A DNA stretch of 39,837 bases from Porphyromonadaceae bacterium UBA7555 (GTDB lineage Bacteria > Bacteroidota > Bacteroidia > Bacteroidales > Muribaculaceae), in contig DLLT01000034.1 in the NCBI GenBank assembly GCA_002478045.1, positions 1 through 39,837 on the forward strand. The letters are read 5' to 3'. Of this stretch, positions 31,985 through 39,837 are shown piece by piece; position 1 is the stretch's first letter, and each line of letters begins with the position of its first letter. Under the pieces are notes generated by a model, which saw only the letters and a program-made list of their open reading frames with translations, made no database searches and was not told the DNA's origin. Made by a program: the position numbers and the translations under genes.

Positions 31985-34162
31985 ATGGTTACACGACAAC
32001 AGCTCACGCAGGTACTGAAAGAGTACTTTGGCTTTGACAAGTTCAAAGGCCGTCAGGAGGACATCATTATGAGCCTTCTGGAAGGGCGTGACACCTTTGT
32101 GCTGATGCCCACCGGTGGCGGTAAGTCGCTGTGCTACCAGCTTCCGGCCTTGGTGTGCCCGGGTACGGCCGTGGTCATTTCGCCGCTGATAGCGCTGATG
32201 AAAAACCAGGTGGATGCCATGCGTCAATACAGTGGCGATAATACCATAGCCCATTTTCTCAACTCATCGTTGAGCCGTGGTGCCATAGAAGCAGTCAAGG
32301 ATGACATCATCGCCGGCCGTACACGGCTGCTGTACGTGGCGCCCGAATCGCTCACCAAAGAAGAAAATATCGAGTTTCTCAAGAGTGTCAACGTCTCGTT
32401 CTATGCCATAGACGAAGCGCATTGCATATCGGAATGGGGACACGATTTTCGCCCCGAATATCGTCGGATACGGCCTATTATCAATGAGATAGGAGTGCGT
32501 CCGGTGATAGCGCTCACGGCTACGGCCACCCCCAAAGTTCAGCATGACATACAGAAAAATCTCGGAATGACCGATGCGGCGCTTTTCAAGTCATCGTTCA
32601 ACCGTCCCAACCTCTATTACGAAATACGCCCCAAAACGCGCAACGTTGATGCCGATATCATCCGATACATCAAGTCCAACCCGGGCAAGAGTGGAATTAT
32701 CTATTGCCTGAGTCGCAAGAGGGTCGAAGAATTGGCCGAATTGCTGTGCGTCAACGACATCAAGGCTTTGCCCTACCATGCAGGTATGGATGCGGCCAAA
32801 CGCTCGGCCAATCAAGACGCCTTTTTGCAGGAGCGTGTGGATATAATCGTAGCTACCATAGCCTTCGGTATGGGAATAGACAAGCCGGATGTACGCTTCG
32901 TCATCCATTACGACATGCCCAAGTCGCTAGAAGGATACTATCAAGAAACCGGACGTGCCGGGCGCGACGGACTTGAGGGCAGGTGTATAACCTTCTATTC
33001 GCCCAAGGACTTGCGCAAGATGGAGAAGTTTATCCAGGGCAAGCCGTTGTCCGAACAGGAAATAGGGCGTCAATTACTGGCCGAGACGGCCGCTTTTGCC
33101 GAAAGCTCGGTATGTCGGCGTCGTACACTGCTGCACTACTTCGGCGAGGAATACGACCGTGACAACTGCGGCAATTGTGACAACTGCATTCATCCCAAGA
33201 CGCCGGTAGAGGCTTGTGACAGCTTGCTCAACGTCCTTGAAGTGATGCAAATCGTGGCCGCACCATTCAAGCCCGAGCATATCATCGATATTGTACGTGG
33301 CCGCGTGACAGCCGATATCAAGAGCTATAATCATCAGGAACTTGAGGCTTTCGGCATCGATCGTGAGCATGACACGCGCTATTATATGACCGTGATACGT
33401 CAGGCCATAATGGAGGGATACATCTGGCGCGACATCGAAAATTTCGGCCTTCTGTCGATTACGACTGCCGGTGAGGAGTTTTTGCTGCATCCGCATTCGT
33501 TCAAAATTACGGAAGACAACGACTTAAGCAGCGCCGATTACGTTTCGGAGTCCATATCCGGTACATCGGCTACCGACCCGGAACTATTCGCCATGCTGCG
33601 CAACCTGCGTCAGGAAATTGCACGCAAGATGTCGCTGCCGCCGTACGTCATCTTCCAGGACCCATCGCTTGAAGCCATGGCCACCACTTATCCCACGACG
33701 CTTGAGGAACTGCAAAATATCATAGGCGTCGGCGCCGGCAAGACCCAGCGCTATGGTCAGGCATTCGTAGATGTCATTCGCGCTCATGTCGTGGCTAATG
33801 ACATTCAGCGCCCCGATGAAATACGCGTACGCAGCATACCCAACAAGTCGCAGACCAAGATTTCAATAATTCAAGCCATTGACCGCAAGGTAGATCTTGA
33901 TGCCCTTGCATCCTCCAAAGGTATGGACTTCGGTGAATTCCTCTCCGAGATAGAAACTATCGTATATTCCGGTACTAAGATTAATGTCGACTACTACATA
34001 AACGAAATACTTGACAAGGATATGCAGGACGAGATTTTTGAATACTTCCGTCATAGCGAAAGCGATTCGATAGAGGCGGCTTTCAAATATTTTGACGGCG
34101 AATACACCGAGGATGAGCTGCGCCTGATGCGCATCAAGTTTATAAATGATTTAGCCAATTAA
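31985..34162 (+). CDS. recQ: ATP-dependent DNA helicase RecQ
   Basis: A 725-residue 3'-5' superfamily 2 helicase working in recombination and replication repair. Helicase motifs include TGGGKS (43-48), IDEAHCISEWGHDFRPEY with DEAH (142-159 region), and QETGRAGRDG near 317-326. The zinc-binding region with CGNCDNC (about 398-404) is intact. The winged-helix RQC domain lies at about 410-515, and an HRDC domain follows around 530-605. A C-terminal extension of about 110 residues is usual in Bacteroidetes RecQ. clpX-recQ order is conserved in the order as I recall. The next gene starts 12 bases later, so they probably share a transcript. Confidence 0.96.
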   Translation: MVTRQQLTQVLKEYFGFDKFKGRQEDIIMSLLEGRDTFVLMPTGGGKSLCYQLPALVCPGTAVVISPLIALMKNQVDAMRQYSGDNTIAHFLNSSLSRGAIEAVKDDIIAGRTRLLYVAPESLTKEENIEFLKSVNVSFYAIDEAHCISEWGHDFRPEYRRIRPIINEIGVRPVIALTATATPKVQHDIQKNLGMTDAALFKSSFNRPNLYYEIRPKTRNVDADIIRYIKSNPGKSGIIYCLSRKRVEELAELLCVNDIKALPYHAGMDAAKRSANQDAFLQERVDIIVATIAFGMGIDKPDVRFVIHYDMPKSLEGYYQETGRAGRDGLEGRCITFYSPKDLRKMEKFIQGKPLSEQEIGRQLLAETAAFAESSVCRRRTLLHYFGEEYDRDNCGNCDNCIHPKTPVEACDSLLNVLEVMQIVAAPFKPEHIIDIVRGRVTADIKSYNHQELEAFGIDREHDTRYYMTVIRQAIMEGYIWRDIENFGLLSITTAGEEFLLHPHSFKITEDNDLSSADYVSESISGTSATDPELFAMLRNLRQEIARKMSLPPYVIFQDPSLEAMATTYPTTLEELQNIIGVGAGKTQRYGQAFVDVIRAHVVANDIQRPDEIRVRSIPNKSQTKISIIQAIDRKVDLDALASSKGMDFGEFLSEIETIVYSGTKINVDYYINEILDKDMQDEIFEYFRHSESDSIEAAFKYFDGEYTEDELRLMRIKFINDLAN

Positions 34163-34174
34163 CCATACACCATC

Positions 34175-35605
34175 GTGGATCCCAATATTCTAATACAACT
34201 TTACATCAAGTATACCGGAACATCGCCTGAGGGCGCACCCGAGGCCTTGGCATCTTCCGGTAGCAACCGTCGATATTTCCGTCTGCGGGGCAATCCTACG
34301 CTGATAGGCGTCATCGGCACCTGCCGACCGGAGAACGAAGCATTTTTGTACCTGGCCGACCACTTTGCACAACGGGGCATTCCCGTACCACGTGTTGTGG
34401 CCGTGTCTGATGACAAAATGAGTTATCTCCAAGAAGACCTTGGAGACACCCTGCTGTTCAACGCCATCGAAAAAGGGCGTCTGACATCATCGTTCTCCAA
34501 TGCCGAGCGAGACTTATTGACGCAGACGATACAATTGCTGCCGGATATTCAATTCAACGGCGCTGTCGGCCTGGACTTTAGCCAATGCTATCCGTCCTCC
34601 CAATTTGATGTGCGTTCCATCATGTGGGATCTCAACTATTTTAAGTATTGTTTTCTCAAAGCTACTGGTCTCGAATTTGATGAGAACCTTCTGGAAGACG
34701 ATTTCCAAGCCATGGCTCAGGTGCTTATGCGCAGCAATTCGAGCACCTTTATGTATCGTGATTTCCAAAGCCGCAACGTAATGATACGCGATGGCAAGCC
34801 GTGGTTTATCGACTTCCAGGGTGGACGACGAGGCCCGTTCTACTATGATGTGGCGTCTTTCCTATGGCAGGCCAAGGCCGGATTTCCGCAAAGCTTGCGC
34901 GATGACCTTATAGACAAGTATATTGCTGCCTTGCGCAAATATAAGCCGGTAGATACAGAGTACTTCCATGAGCAACTGCGCCACTTCGTGCTGTTCCGTA
35001 CCCTTCAGGTGCTTGGTGCCTATGGCTTTCGCGGATATTTCGAGAAAAAGCCGCACTTTATGCAAAGCGTGCCTTACGCTATAGCCAACTTGCGTCGTCT
35101 CCTCGATGAGCCCTATCCCGAGTATCCCTATCTGACCGAGGTGTTGCATCGCCTGGTAGGACTCAATCAATTCAGTGACGAGCTGAAAAAGCGCACGCTT
35201 ACGGTACACGTATTCAGCTTTGCGTACAAGAAGGGTATACCCGATGATTCTACCGGTAATGGTGGCGGATATGTCTTTGACTGCCGCGCAATAAACAACC
35301 CCGGTAAATATGAACGCTATAAGCAATTTACAGGTTTAGATACAGAGGTCATAGAATTCTTGGAAGACGATGGCGAGATTACCGAATTTCTCAAGCACTG
35401 CTATGCACTGGTGGACGCATCCGTCAAGCGCTATGTCGAGCGCGGTTTTACCTCGCTGACCGTTGCCTTCGGATGTACCGGCGGACGTCACCGCTCGGTA
35501 TACTCGGCGCAACACTTGGCCGAACATATCAATAAGGAATTCAACGTCAAGGTTGAGCTGCAGCACCGCGAACAGAATATCGAGCAAACATTTATGCCCA
35601 TATGA
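34175..35605 (+). CDS. aminoglycoside-phosphotransferase-fold sugar kinase fused to RapZ C-terminal domain
   Basis: This 476-residue protein has two parts. Residues 20-330 form an APH/choline kinase-like domain like AmgK: SSGSNRRYFRL as nucleotide loop, catalytic YRDFQSRN (Asp196, Asn201) and IDFQGGRRGP (Asp213 as metal ligand). Tyr replaces the usual His before Arg-Asp. Residues 340-470 match the C-terminal domain of RapZ: SFAYKKGIPDD, YVFDCR, NNPGKYE, FTGLD, GCTGGRHRSVY (433-443) and QHRE. In E. coli this domain binds the GlmZ RNA and glucosamine-6-phosphate. The next gene overlaps by 4 bases and is MurU-like, so an AmgK-MurU recycling route for MurNAc/GlcNAc is the likely job, with the RapZ domain sensing or regulating (inference). 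The start codon is GTG, 12 bases after recQ. Confidence 0.88.
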   Translation: MDPNILIQLYIKYTGTSPEGAPEALASSGSNRRYFRLRGNPTLIGVIGTCRPENEAFLYLADHFAQRGIPVPRVVAVSDDKMSYLQEDLGDTLLFNAIEKGRLTSSFSNAERDLLTQTIQLLPDIQFNGAVGLDFSQCYPSSQFDVRSIMWDLNYFKYCFLKATGLEFDENLLEDDFQAMAQVLMRSNSSTFMYRDFQSRNVMIRDGKPWFIDFQGGRRGPFYYDVASFLWQAKAGFPQSLRDDLIDKYIAALRKYKPVDTEYFHEQLRHFVLFRTLQVLGAYGFRGYFEKKPHFMQSVPYAIANLRRLLDEPYPEYPYLTEVLHRLVGLNQFSDELKKRTLTVHVFSFAYKKGIPDDSTGNGGGYVFDCRAINNPGKYERYKQFTGLDTEVIEFLEDDGEITEFLKHCYALVDASVKRYVERGFTSLTVAFGCTGGRHRSVYSAQHLAEHINKEFNVKVELQHREQNIEQTFMPI

Positions 35606-36417
35606 GCGTATATGCCAAAGGAATGATTTTTGCCGCCGGTCTGGGGACGAGACTGAGGCCCTTCACCATGGAACATCCCAAGGCCTTGGTGGATGTCTGC
35701 GGACGTCCGGCTTTGGCGCGTGTCATTGACAGATTTGTCGCCATAGGCATAAACGACATTACCGTCAACGTTCACCATTTTGCATCTCAAGTGGAGGCAT
35801 ATTTGCAGGCAAATACCCCCGAAGGTGTCACGATACATGTCAGTGACGAAAGTGACAGGCTGCTTGACACGGGTGGGGGACTGGTGCACGCAATGCGCTA
35901 TCTCGAGGGAGATGCTCCGGTATTGGTGCATAACGCTGACATTATCAGTGACATAGACTTGAGTGGTATACTCGAATGTCATTGCCGTACTGGTGCAGCT
36001 ATTACGATGGCTGTGCAAGCGCGTGTCTCGGCACGCCATTTGCTTTTTGATGATCAGACACTTCGTCTTCGCGGATGGACGCATACCGATGAGGATGGTC
36101 ATATTATCGAAAGCCGACCTCAGGGATATATCCCTACGACGTACGATATACCAATGTCTTTTGAAGGTATACACGTCATACGGCCATCGGTTCTGGCCGA
36201 TCTCGCCGAGTACGGACGGCAAATGTCGTGTGACGGCGTGTTCTCGATTACACCGGCATATGTAAGTATGTGTCGACAGCGTGACATACGCGGATACATA
36301 GTACCCGCCGAGGCACATTGGTATGACGTAGGTCGTCCCGAGACACTTCAGTCGGCACGCGACTATATAGCTGCACTAAACAAGTCACAACACAATGTTG
36401 CCGATACTCAAAGATGA
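35602..36417 (+). CDS. nucleotidyltransferase, MurU-like
   Basis: A 271-residue enzyme of the sugar nucleotidyltransferase superfamily. The signature GMIFAAGLGTRLRPFT followed by HPKAL (residues 7-28) is the nucleotide-binding loop; VLVHNADIISDID (about 107-119) is the metal-binding region, and a SFEGIHVIRPSVL segment fits the substrate-binding half. Length and pattern match MurU, which forms UDP-MurNAc from MurNAc-1-phosphate in cell-wall recycling, but other NDP-sugar pyrophosphorylases are similar. The ATG at 35602 overlaps the stop of the kinase-RapZ gene (ATGA), so the pair is translated together. A shorter start at residue 8 is possible. Confidence 0.85.
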   Translation: MSVYAKGMIFAAGLGTRLRPFTMEHPKALVDVCGRPALARVIDRFVAIGINDITVNVHHFASQVEAYLQANTPEGVTIHVSDESDRLLDTGGGLVHAMRYLEGDAPVLVHNADIISDIDLSGILECHCRTGAAITMAVQARVSARHLLFDDQTLRLRGWTHTDEDGHIIESRPQGYIPTTYDIPMSFEGIHVIRPSVLADLAEYGRQMSCDGVFSITPAYVSMCRQRDIRGYIVPAEAHWYDVGRPETLQSARDYIAALNKSQHNVADTQR

Positions 36418-36515
36418 TATTGTAGAGACGATATATACTAGAAACAACAATTGACAGACATTCAATAAGATATTCCTCTTTCTCACCGCTAACCACTCCT
36501 CTCACGATACACACA

Positions 36516-36968
36516 ATGTCGCAGAACAAAGAAAACTCATCCGACAAACAACATCAGTCCGATTTGCGTTATCTACGTATGGCATCCATTTGGGCCGAGA
36601 ACTCATACTGCCATCGGCGCAAGGTCGGCGCCCTCATCGTTAAGGATCAGATGATTATTTCGGACGGATACAATGGTACACCTTCCGGCTTCGAAAACGT
36701 TTGCGAAGACGAAACTGGAGTGACCAAGCCCTATGTATTGCATGCAGAGGCCAACGCCATCACCAAAGTTTCGCGCAGCAATAATTCAAGTGACGGGGCT
36801 ACGCTCTACGTAACTTCGTCTCCTTGTCTCGAGTGTTCCAAGCTCATCATCCAAGCCGGAATTAAACGTGTGGTTTATTCCGAAAATTATAGGTTGCATG
36901 ATGGTATCAACTTGCTGGAACGCGCCGGTATCGAATGTGTGCACATACCCATTGAGCAGTCGTGCTGA
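36516..36968 (+). CDS. deoxycytidylate deaminase family protein
   Basis: This 150-residue enzyme of the cytidine deaminase superfamily deaminates dCMP to dUMP for dTTP synthesis. The zinc ligands are in VLHAEANAI (His and catalytic Glu) and SPCLECSKLI (two Cys). The N-terminal region MASIWAENSYCHRRKVGA and ISDGYNGTPSGFENVC are typical of ComEB-like dCMP deaminases. Start at the ATG 36516 gives a short disordered N-terminus rich in Ser, Asn and Lys. It lies 98 bases after the MurU-like gene and 64 bases before the protease gene. Confidence 0.93.
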   Translation: MSQNKENSSDKQHQSDLRYLRMASIWAENSYCHRRKVGALIVKDQMIISDGYNGTPSGFENVCEDETGVTKPYVLHAEANAITKVSRSNNSSDGATLYVTSSPCLECSKLIIQAGIKRVVYSENYRLHDGINLLERAGIECVHIPIEQSC

Positions 36969-37032
36969 CGCGATTGTAAATTAAGACTTCACGCACTTAC
37001 GTGCACATCTAATAAGATTATAGAATTCGGAG

Positions 37033-38649
37033 ATGAAATTATCTGAAAAAACCAAGCTGCTGTTTCCTCTGATACTGAGCTTTACCTTTGCCGCAGGACT
37101 ATGGCTGGGCTGGTTTATCAATAAGCCTGCCGCATTGACCCCAGGAGAGGCTAAGTTACAGGAACTCTTCGGCATCATTAACCGCGAATATGTGGATAGT
37201 GTCGACCTTGACAGCCTTATAGAGCGGTCGTTGCCATCGATATTATCCAATTTGGACCCACACTCGGCGTACATATCGCTGGAAGAGAAGAATGCCGGAC
37301 CGGACGAGCTTGAGGGCTACTTTAGTGGCGTGGGCATACAATTCCAGATTTACAATGACACGGTATGTGTTGTCGAGATTATTTCCGGCGGTCCTGCACA
37401 GCGAGTAGGTATGATGGCCGGCGACCGTATTGTCAGTGTCAACGGGCACTGTATAGCCTCGGTAGGTATCACCAACGACTCGGTGTTCCGCTATTTGCGA
37501 GGCAAAGACGGATCTAATGTCACCATAGGTGTCGTGCGCCCCGGTGCTTCGCGCCCTTTGACCTTCAAAGTCAAGCGAGGAAATATCCCTGTGACCACCA
37601 TCGATGCAGCATATATGCTTGACCGTACCACGGGATTTGTGAAAGTCAATAAGTTCGGACGCTCGACTTACGGCGAATTCTTGGATGCACTTAATAAATT
37701 ACGGGCCAAGGGCGCCAAAGATTATGTCATAGACCTGCGAGGCAATACCGGCGGATATATGGAGCCTGCTATACTGATGGTCAATGAATTCCTGCCCGAA
37801 GGCAAGCTGATAGTACAGACCCACGGCCGCCACGAAGAGCAAGACCAGAAAGTCATCTCCGATGGCAACGGAGACTTCCAGAAGGCACGTGTGATAGTAC
37901 TTATCGACGAAACCTCCGCTTCGGCCTCCGAGATATTCGCAGGCGCCATACAAGACAATGATCGAGGATTGTTGCTGGGGCGTCGCACCTTTGGCAAAGG
38001 CCTTGTACAGCGTCAGATTTTGCTCAACGATAGCTCTGAGATACGACTGACTGTGCAGCGTTACTATACACCTTCGGGCCGTTGTATACAGAAAAAATAC
38101 CGACCCGGGAAAAACGAGGATTACGAATACGAGATATACGAACGTTGGCAGAACGGCGAGATGCAGACCGCCGATTCCACCAAGTTTGACACCTCGCTGA
38201 TGTACAAGACCGGTACCGGTCGCACTGTCTACGGCGGCGGTGGCATCATGCCGGACATATTTATGCCCTCGGATACTACCGGAGTTACCGGATACTTTGT
38301 AAAGGTATTCCAAAATGGTATCATGCAGCGCTTTGCCTATGAGTACTGCGACCTCAATCGTTCCACACTCGTCAAATCCAAGAACGTGGACGAACTGCTG
38401 CGTAAACTTCCGACGGACGACATCCTTCTGGGCTCGTTTGTCTACTACGCCGCCCAAAACGGCGTACCTGCTCGATGGTTCTACATCAATATTTCGCGCA
38501 AGCTCATCATCAACCAGTTGCAAGCTCTTATAGCACGTGACATCCTCGGTATTCCGGCATATTACATTATTACCGGACGTCAAGACCCCAACGTGCTTAA
38601 GGCTGTGAAACTGATGCATTCGGGCGAAGCCAATTTCCCTATAAAATAA
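37033..38649 (+). CDS. S41 family C-terminal processing protease
   Basis: A 538-residue periplasmic serine protease of the CtpA/Tsp type, anchored or exported by the hydrophobic segment 9-30. A PDZ domain occupies about 95-180 (GVGIQFQI, AGDRIVSVNG). The catalytic domain shows IDLRGNTGG (233-241), the Ser in DETSASASE (probably Ser297) and Lys322 in RRTFGKGLVQ, spaced 25 residues apart as in E. coli Tsp. The C-terminal 170 residues form an extra domain common in Bacteroidetes homologues. It trims C-termini of exported proteins. It is followed by the cyclo-ligase gene after 45 bases. Confidence 0.95.
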   Translation: MKLSEKTKLLFPLILSFTFAAGLWLGWFINKPAALTPGEAKLQELFGIINREYVDSVDLDSLIERSLPSILSNLDPHSAYISLEEKNAGPDELEGYFSGVGIQFQIYNDTVCVVEIISGGPAQRVGMMAGDRIVSVNGHCIASVGITNDSVFRYLRGKDGSNVTIGVVRPGASRPLTFKVKRGNIPVTTIDAAYMLDRTTGFVKVNKFGRSTYGEFLDALNKLRAKGAKDYVIDLRGNTGGYMEPAILMVNEFLPEGKLIVQTHGRHEEQDQKVISDGNGDFQKARVIVLIDETSASASEIFAGAIQDNDRGLLLGRRTFGKGLVQRQILLNDSSEIRLTVQRYYTPSGRCIQKKYRPGKNEDYEYEIYERWQNGEMQTADSTKFDTSLMYKTGTGRTVYGGGGIMPDIFMPSDTTGVTGYFVKVFQNGIMQRFAYEYCDLNRSTLVKSKNVDELLRKLPTDDILLGSFVYYAAQNGVPARWFYINISRKLIINQLQALIARDILGIPAYYIITGRQDPNVLKAVKLMHSGEANFPIK

Positions 38650-38694
38650 TAGCCAAAGACTATAACGTTTAATTAATAAAATAGAGTTTGAGAT

Positions 38695-39240
38695 ATGGAT
38701 AAGAGTGACATACGACGCCTTGTCAAGGCGCAGAAAGCTTTGCTTGAAGCGACCGAGCAAGCCGAGGCCGCAGAGCAAGCATTTGCTCGACTTGAAACTT
38801 CGGCCGCCTTTATGATGGCTGACAACATATTGATGTATCACTCGTTGCCGGACGAAATAAGCACACATGCCTTCTTGGACAAATGGCATGAGCGCAAACA
38901 CTTCTTTTTGCCGCGTGTCAATGGCGCCGACCTCGAAATCTTGCCATACGATAGATCTCGTCTAAGTCTCGGGGCGTTCCTTATCGAAGAACCTGAGGGT
39001 GCCGATACCGTTGAGATGGATGCCATTGATATGGTGGTGGTCCCGGCTGTGGCATACGATCGAAAATGTAATCGAGTAGGGCGAGGCCGAGGATATTATG
39101 ACAGACTATTGCGCGGCACGCGTGCCGTCAAGGTCGGCGTTGCTTATGACTTCCAGTTGATGGACGAAGTTCCCTATGACGAGAATGATGTCCCGGTAGA
39201 CATCGTGATTACAGACCGTCGCGCCATTCATCGTAAATAA
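38695..39240 (+). CDS. 5-formyltetrahydrofolate cyclo-ligase
   Basis: The 181-residue cytosolic enzyme converts 5-formyl-THF to 5,10-methenyl-THF with ATP. Family features: N-terminal KSDIRRLVKAQK, ILMYHSLPDEI (about 41-51), LPRVNGADLEI, and the C-terminal VVVPAVAYDRKCNRVGRGRGYYDR (motif at about 112-135) with the GxGxGYYD glycine motif. VKVGVAYDFQ closes the active site. Length is normal. It probably shares a transcript with the protease gene upstream. No strong terminator was found in the following 320 bases; a 6-bp stem lies at 39325-39349. Confidence 0.95.
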   Translation: MDKSDIRRLVKAQKALLEATEQAEAAEQAFARLETSAAFMMADNILMYHSLPDEISTHAFLDKWHERKHFFLPRVNGADLEILPYDRSRLSLGAFLIEEPEGADTVEMDAIDMVVVPAVAYDRKCNRVGRGRGYYDRLLRGTRAVKVGVAYDFQLMDEVPYDENDVPVDIVITDRRAIHRK

Positions 39241-39324
39241 CGCTATAATCAAGTACGAGGACGTAAGCACTTCTTGTTCGGATTTCGACACTCGGCGTTC
39301 TCTTTAAGATTGTAAATATAATGT

Positions 39325-39349
39325 GCTGACCCCTGCAATGGCTGTCAGC
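39325..39349. repeat. short inverted repeat after the cyclo-ligase gene
   Basis: GCTGAC (39325-39330) and GTCAGC (39344-39349) can form a 6-bp stem. No T-run follows, so a terminator role is uncertain. The remaining spacer 39241-39430 holds no gene that I can support. Confidence 0.4.
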
Positions 39350-39430
39350 TATGACTATTTAATCTGACTAAAAGAGGTCTTATCGGACAGCAATAGAACT
39401 CTATACATAGGTTATTTTGTTGCACCCTCT

Positions 39431-39448
39431 TGTTAAATATTTTTAACA
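39431..39448. promoter_or_regulatory. palindromic operator-like site
   Basis: TGTTAAA and TTTAACA flank a 4-base centre (TATT). The site ends 9 bases before the -33 element of the next promoter, a usual place for an activator or a regulator of the secreted protein that follows. Confidence 0.5.
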
Positions 39449-39456
39449 GTAGAATG

Positions 39457-39488
39457 ATTGCTATGAATAAAAAGAGTTAGTATATTTG
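39457..39488 (+). promoter_or_regulatory. promoter of the last, partial gene
   Basis: ATTG at 39457-39460 and TATATTTG at 39481-39488 are 20 bases apart, close to the Bacteroidetes consensus. Start of transcription is expected near 39494, leaving a leader of about 70 bases. Confidence 0.7.
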
Positions 39489-39563
39489 TGATGTGCATTA
39501 TCTGCGCATCAATCAGCCCTTTATGATTGTTTTGAGGATGACTTAACGCCGACTTTCAACGCC

Positions 39564-39837
39564 ATGACATATTTACGATGCTTGTCCACGATTTTGCCGA
39601 CACTCACTATGTTTTATGGGTGGGCATCACCGAGTGTCGCCGCAAGTCGGTTCGTGTGCCATGGAGTGGGGCTGCATGAGCCTGAACGTTCCTCGCTGTG
39701 GAATTTGTCTGACGTGTCGACTTTGGACAAAGCCGGGCTAAGTCTTGCTCCGCGATATATCTCAACAACTGTGCATTACGGAGATAGTGCTCGTACTGAC
39801 ATGTCTGAAATTATAGACGGACGGCGTATGCGCTATC
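39564..39837 (+). CDS. N-terminal part of an unknown secreted protein
   Basis: An open frame begins at the ATG 39564 and runs past the window end: 91 codons are visible. The first 27 residues form a signal peptide with a hydrophobic core around ILPTLTMFYGWA and an Ala-containing cleavage site (SVAA). The mature start is mixed, with HEPERSS, LSLAPRYISTT and a charged IIDGRRMRY; it predicts beta strands rather than helices. No family is recognisable from this fragment. Codon use is ordinary, and a promoter with a palindrome stands in front, so a real gene is likely. Confidence 0.7.
   Translation, partial: MTYLRCLSTILPTLTMFYGWASPSVAASRFVCHGVGLHEPERSSLWNLSDVSTLDKAGLSLAPRYISTTVHYGDSARTDMSEIIDGRRMRY

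Noticed and set aside
35488..36318. Minus-strand open frame opposite the MurU-like gene
   Set aside because: It is an antisense shadow of two overlapping true genes, with Cys-rich random composition.
37699..38901. 400-codon minus-strand open frame opposite the S41 protease
   Set aside because: It runs across the true protease and into the cyclo-ligase gene; no motif, signal peptide or promoter supports it.

Overview
The window looks like chromosomal DNA of a Bacteroidales bacterium, probably close to Muribaculaceae or Bacteroidaceae (inferred from gene content only). Supporting signs are promoters of the Bacteroidetes type (TTTG, about 20 bases, TAnnTTTG), a secreted nuclease with a type IX secretion-like C-terminus, a lipoprotein with an acidic stretch after its cysteine, a DUF5606 protein, a kinase fused to a RapZ C-terminal domain, and the order clpP-clpX-recQ. 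LAYOUT. 1-3000 (+): rpsO with its own promoter and terminator, a glycerate kinase, then a low-GC cassette of two unrecognised small secreted proteins, each preceded by a long RNA hairpin. 2990-9841 (-): a 1309-residue secreted endonuclease I and a PMCA-like calcium ATPase. 10098-10577 (+): a small surface lipoprotein. 10705-19339 (-): ClC chloride channel/transporter, an initiating sugar-phosphate transferase, TsaC, an endonuclease/exonuclease/phosphatase-fold protein, two overlapping rhomboid proteases, an alpha/beta hydrolase and DUF5606. 19589-29291: a surface-polysaccharide locus, mosaic in base composition, with GT32, GT4 and GT2 on +, a GC-rich GT4 on -, a translationally coupled minus-strand run (flippase, acyltransferase, GT-D enzyme, GT2), and a second, divergent acyltransferase; the remnant of a hexapeptide acetyltransferase follows. 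29763-39240 (+): clpP, clpX, recQ, the kinase-RapZ fusion with a MurU-like uridylyltransferase, dCMP deaminase, an S41 protease and 5-formyl-THF cyclo-ligase. 39564 to the end: the start of an unknown secreted protein behind a promoter with a palindromic site. HOW THE GENES WORK TOGETHER. The polysaccharide genes encode assembly, decoration and flipping of a lipid-linked glycan; the initiating transferase lies about 6 kb away and no Wzy polymerase or Wzz regulator is visible, so the locus is split or the glycan is not polymerised. The fusion kinase and the uridylyltransferase overlap by 4 bases and fit an AmgK/MurU cell-wall sugar recycling route, with the RapZ domain as a possible amino-sugar sensor. 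The clearest unexplained items are the structured leader and orphan secreted pair at 1671-2868, the kinase-RapZ fusion, and 9-bp repeat arrays between genes. All names come from motifs read by eye; no database search was possible.
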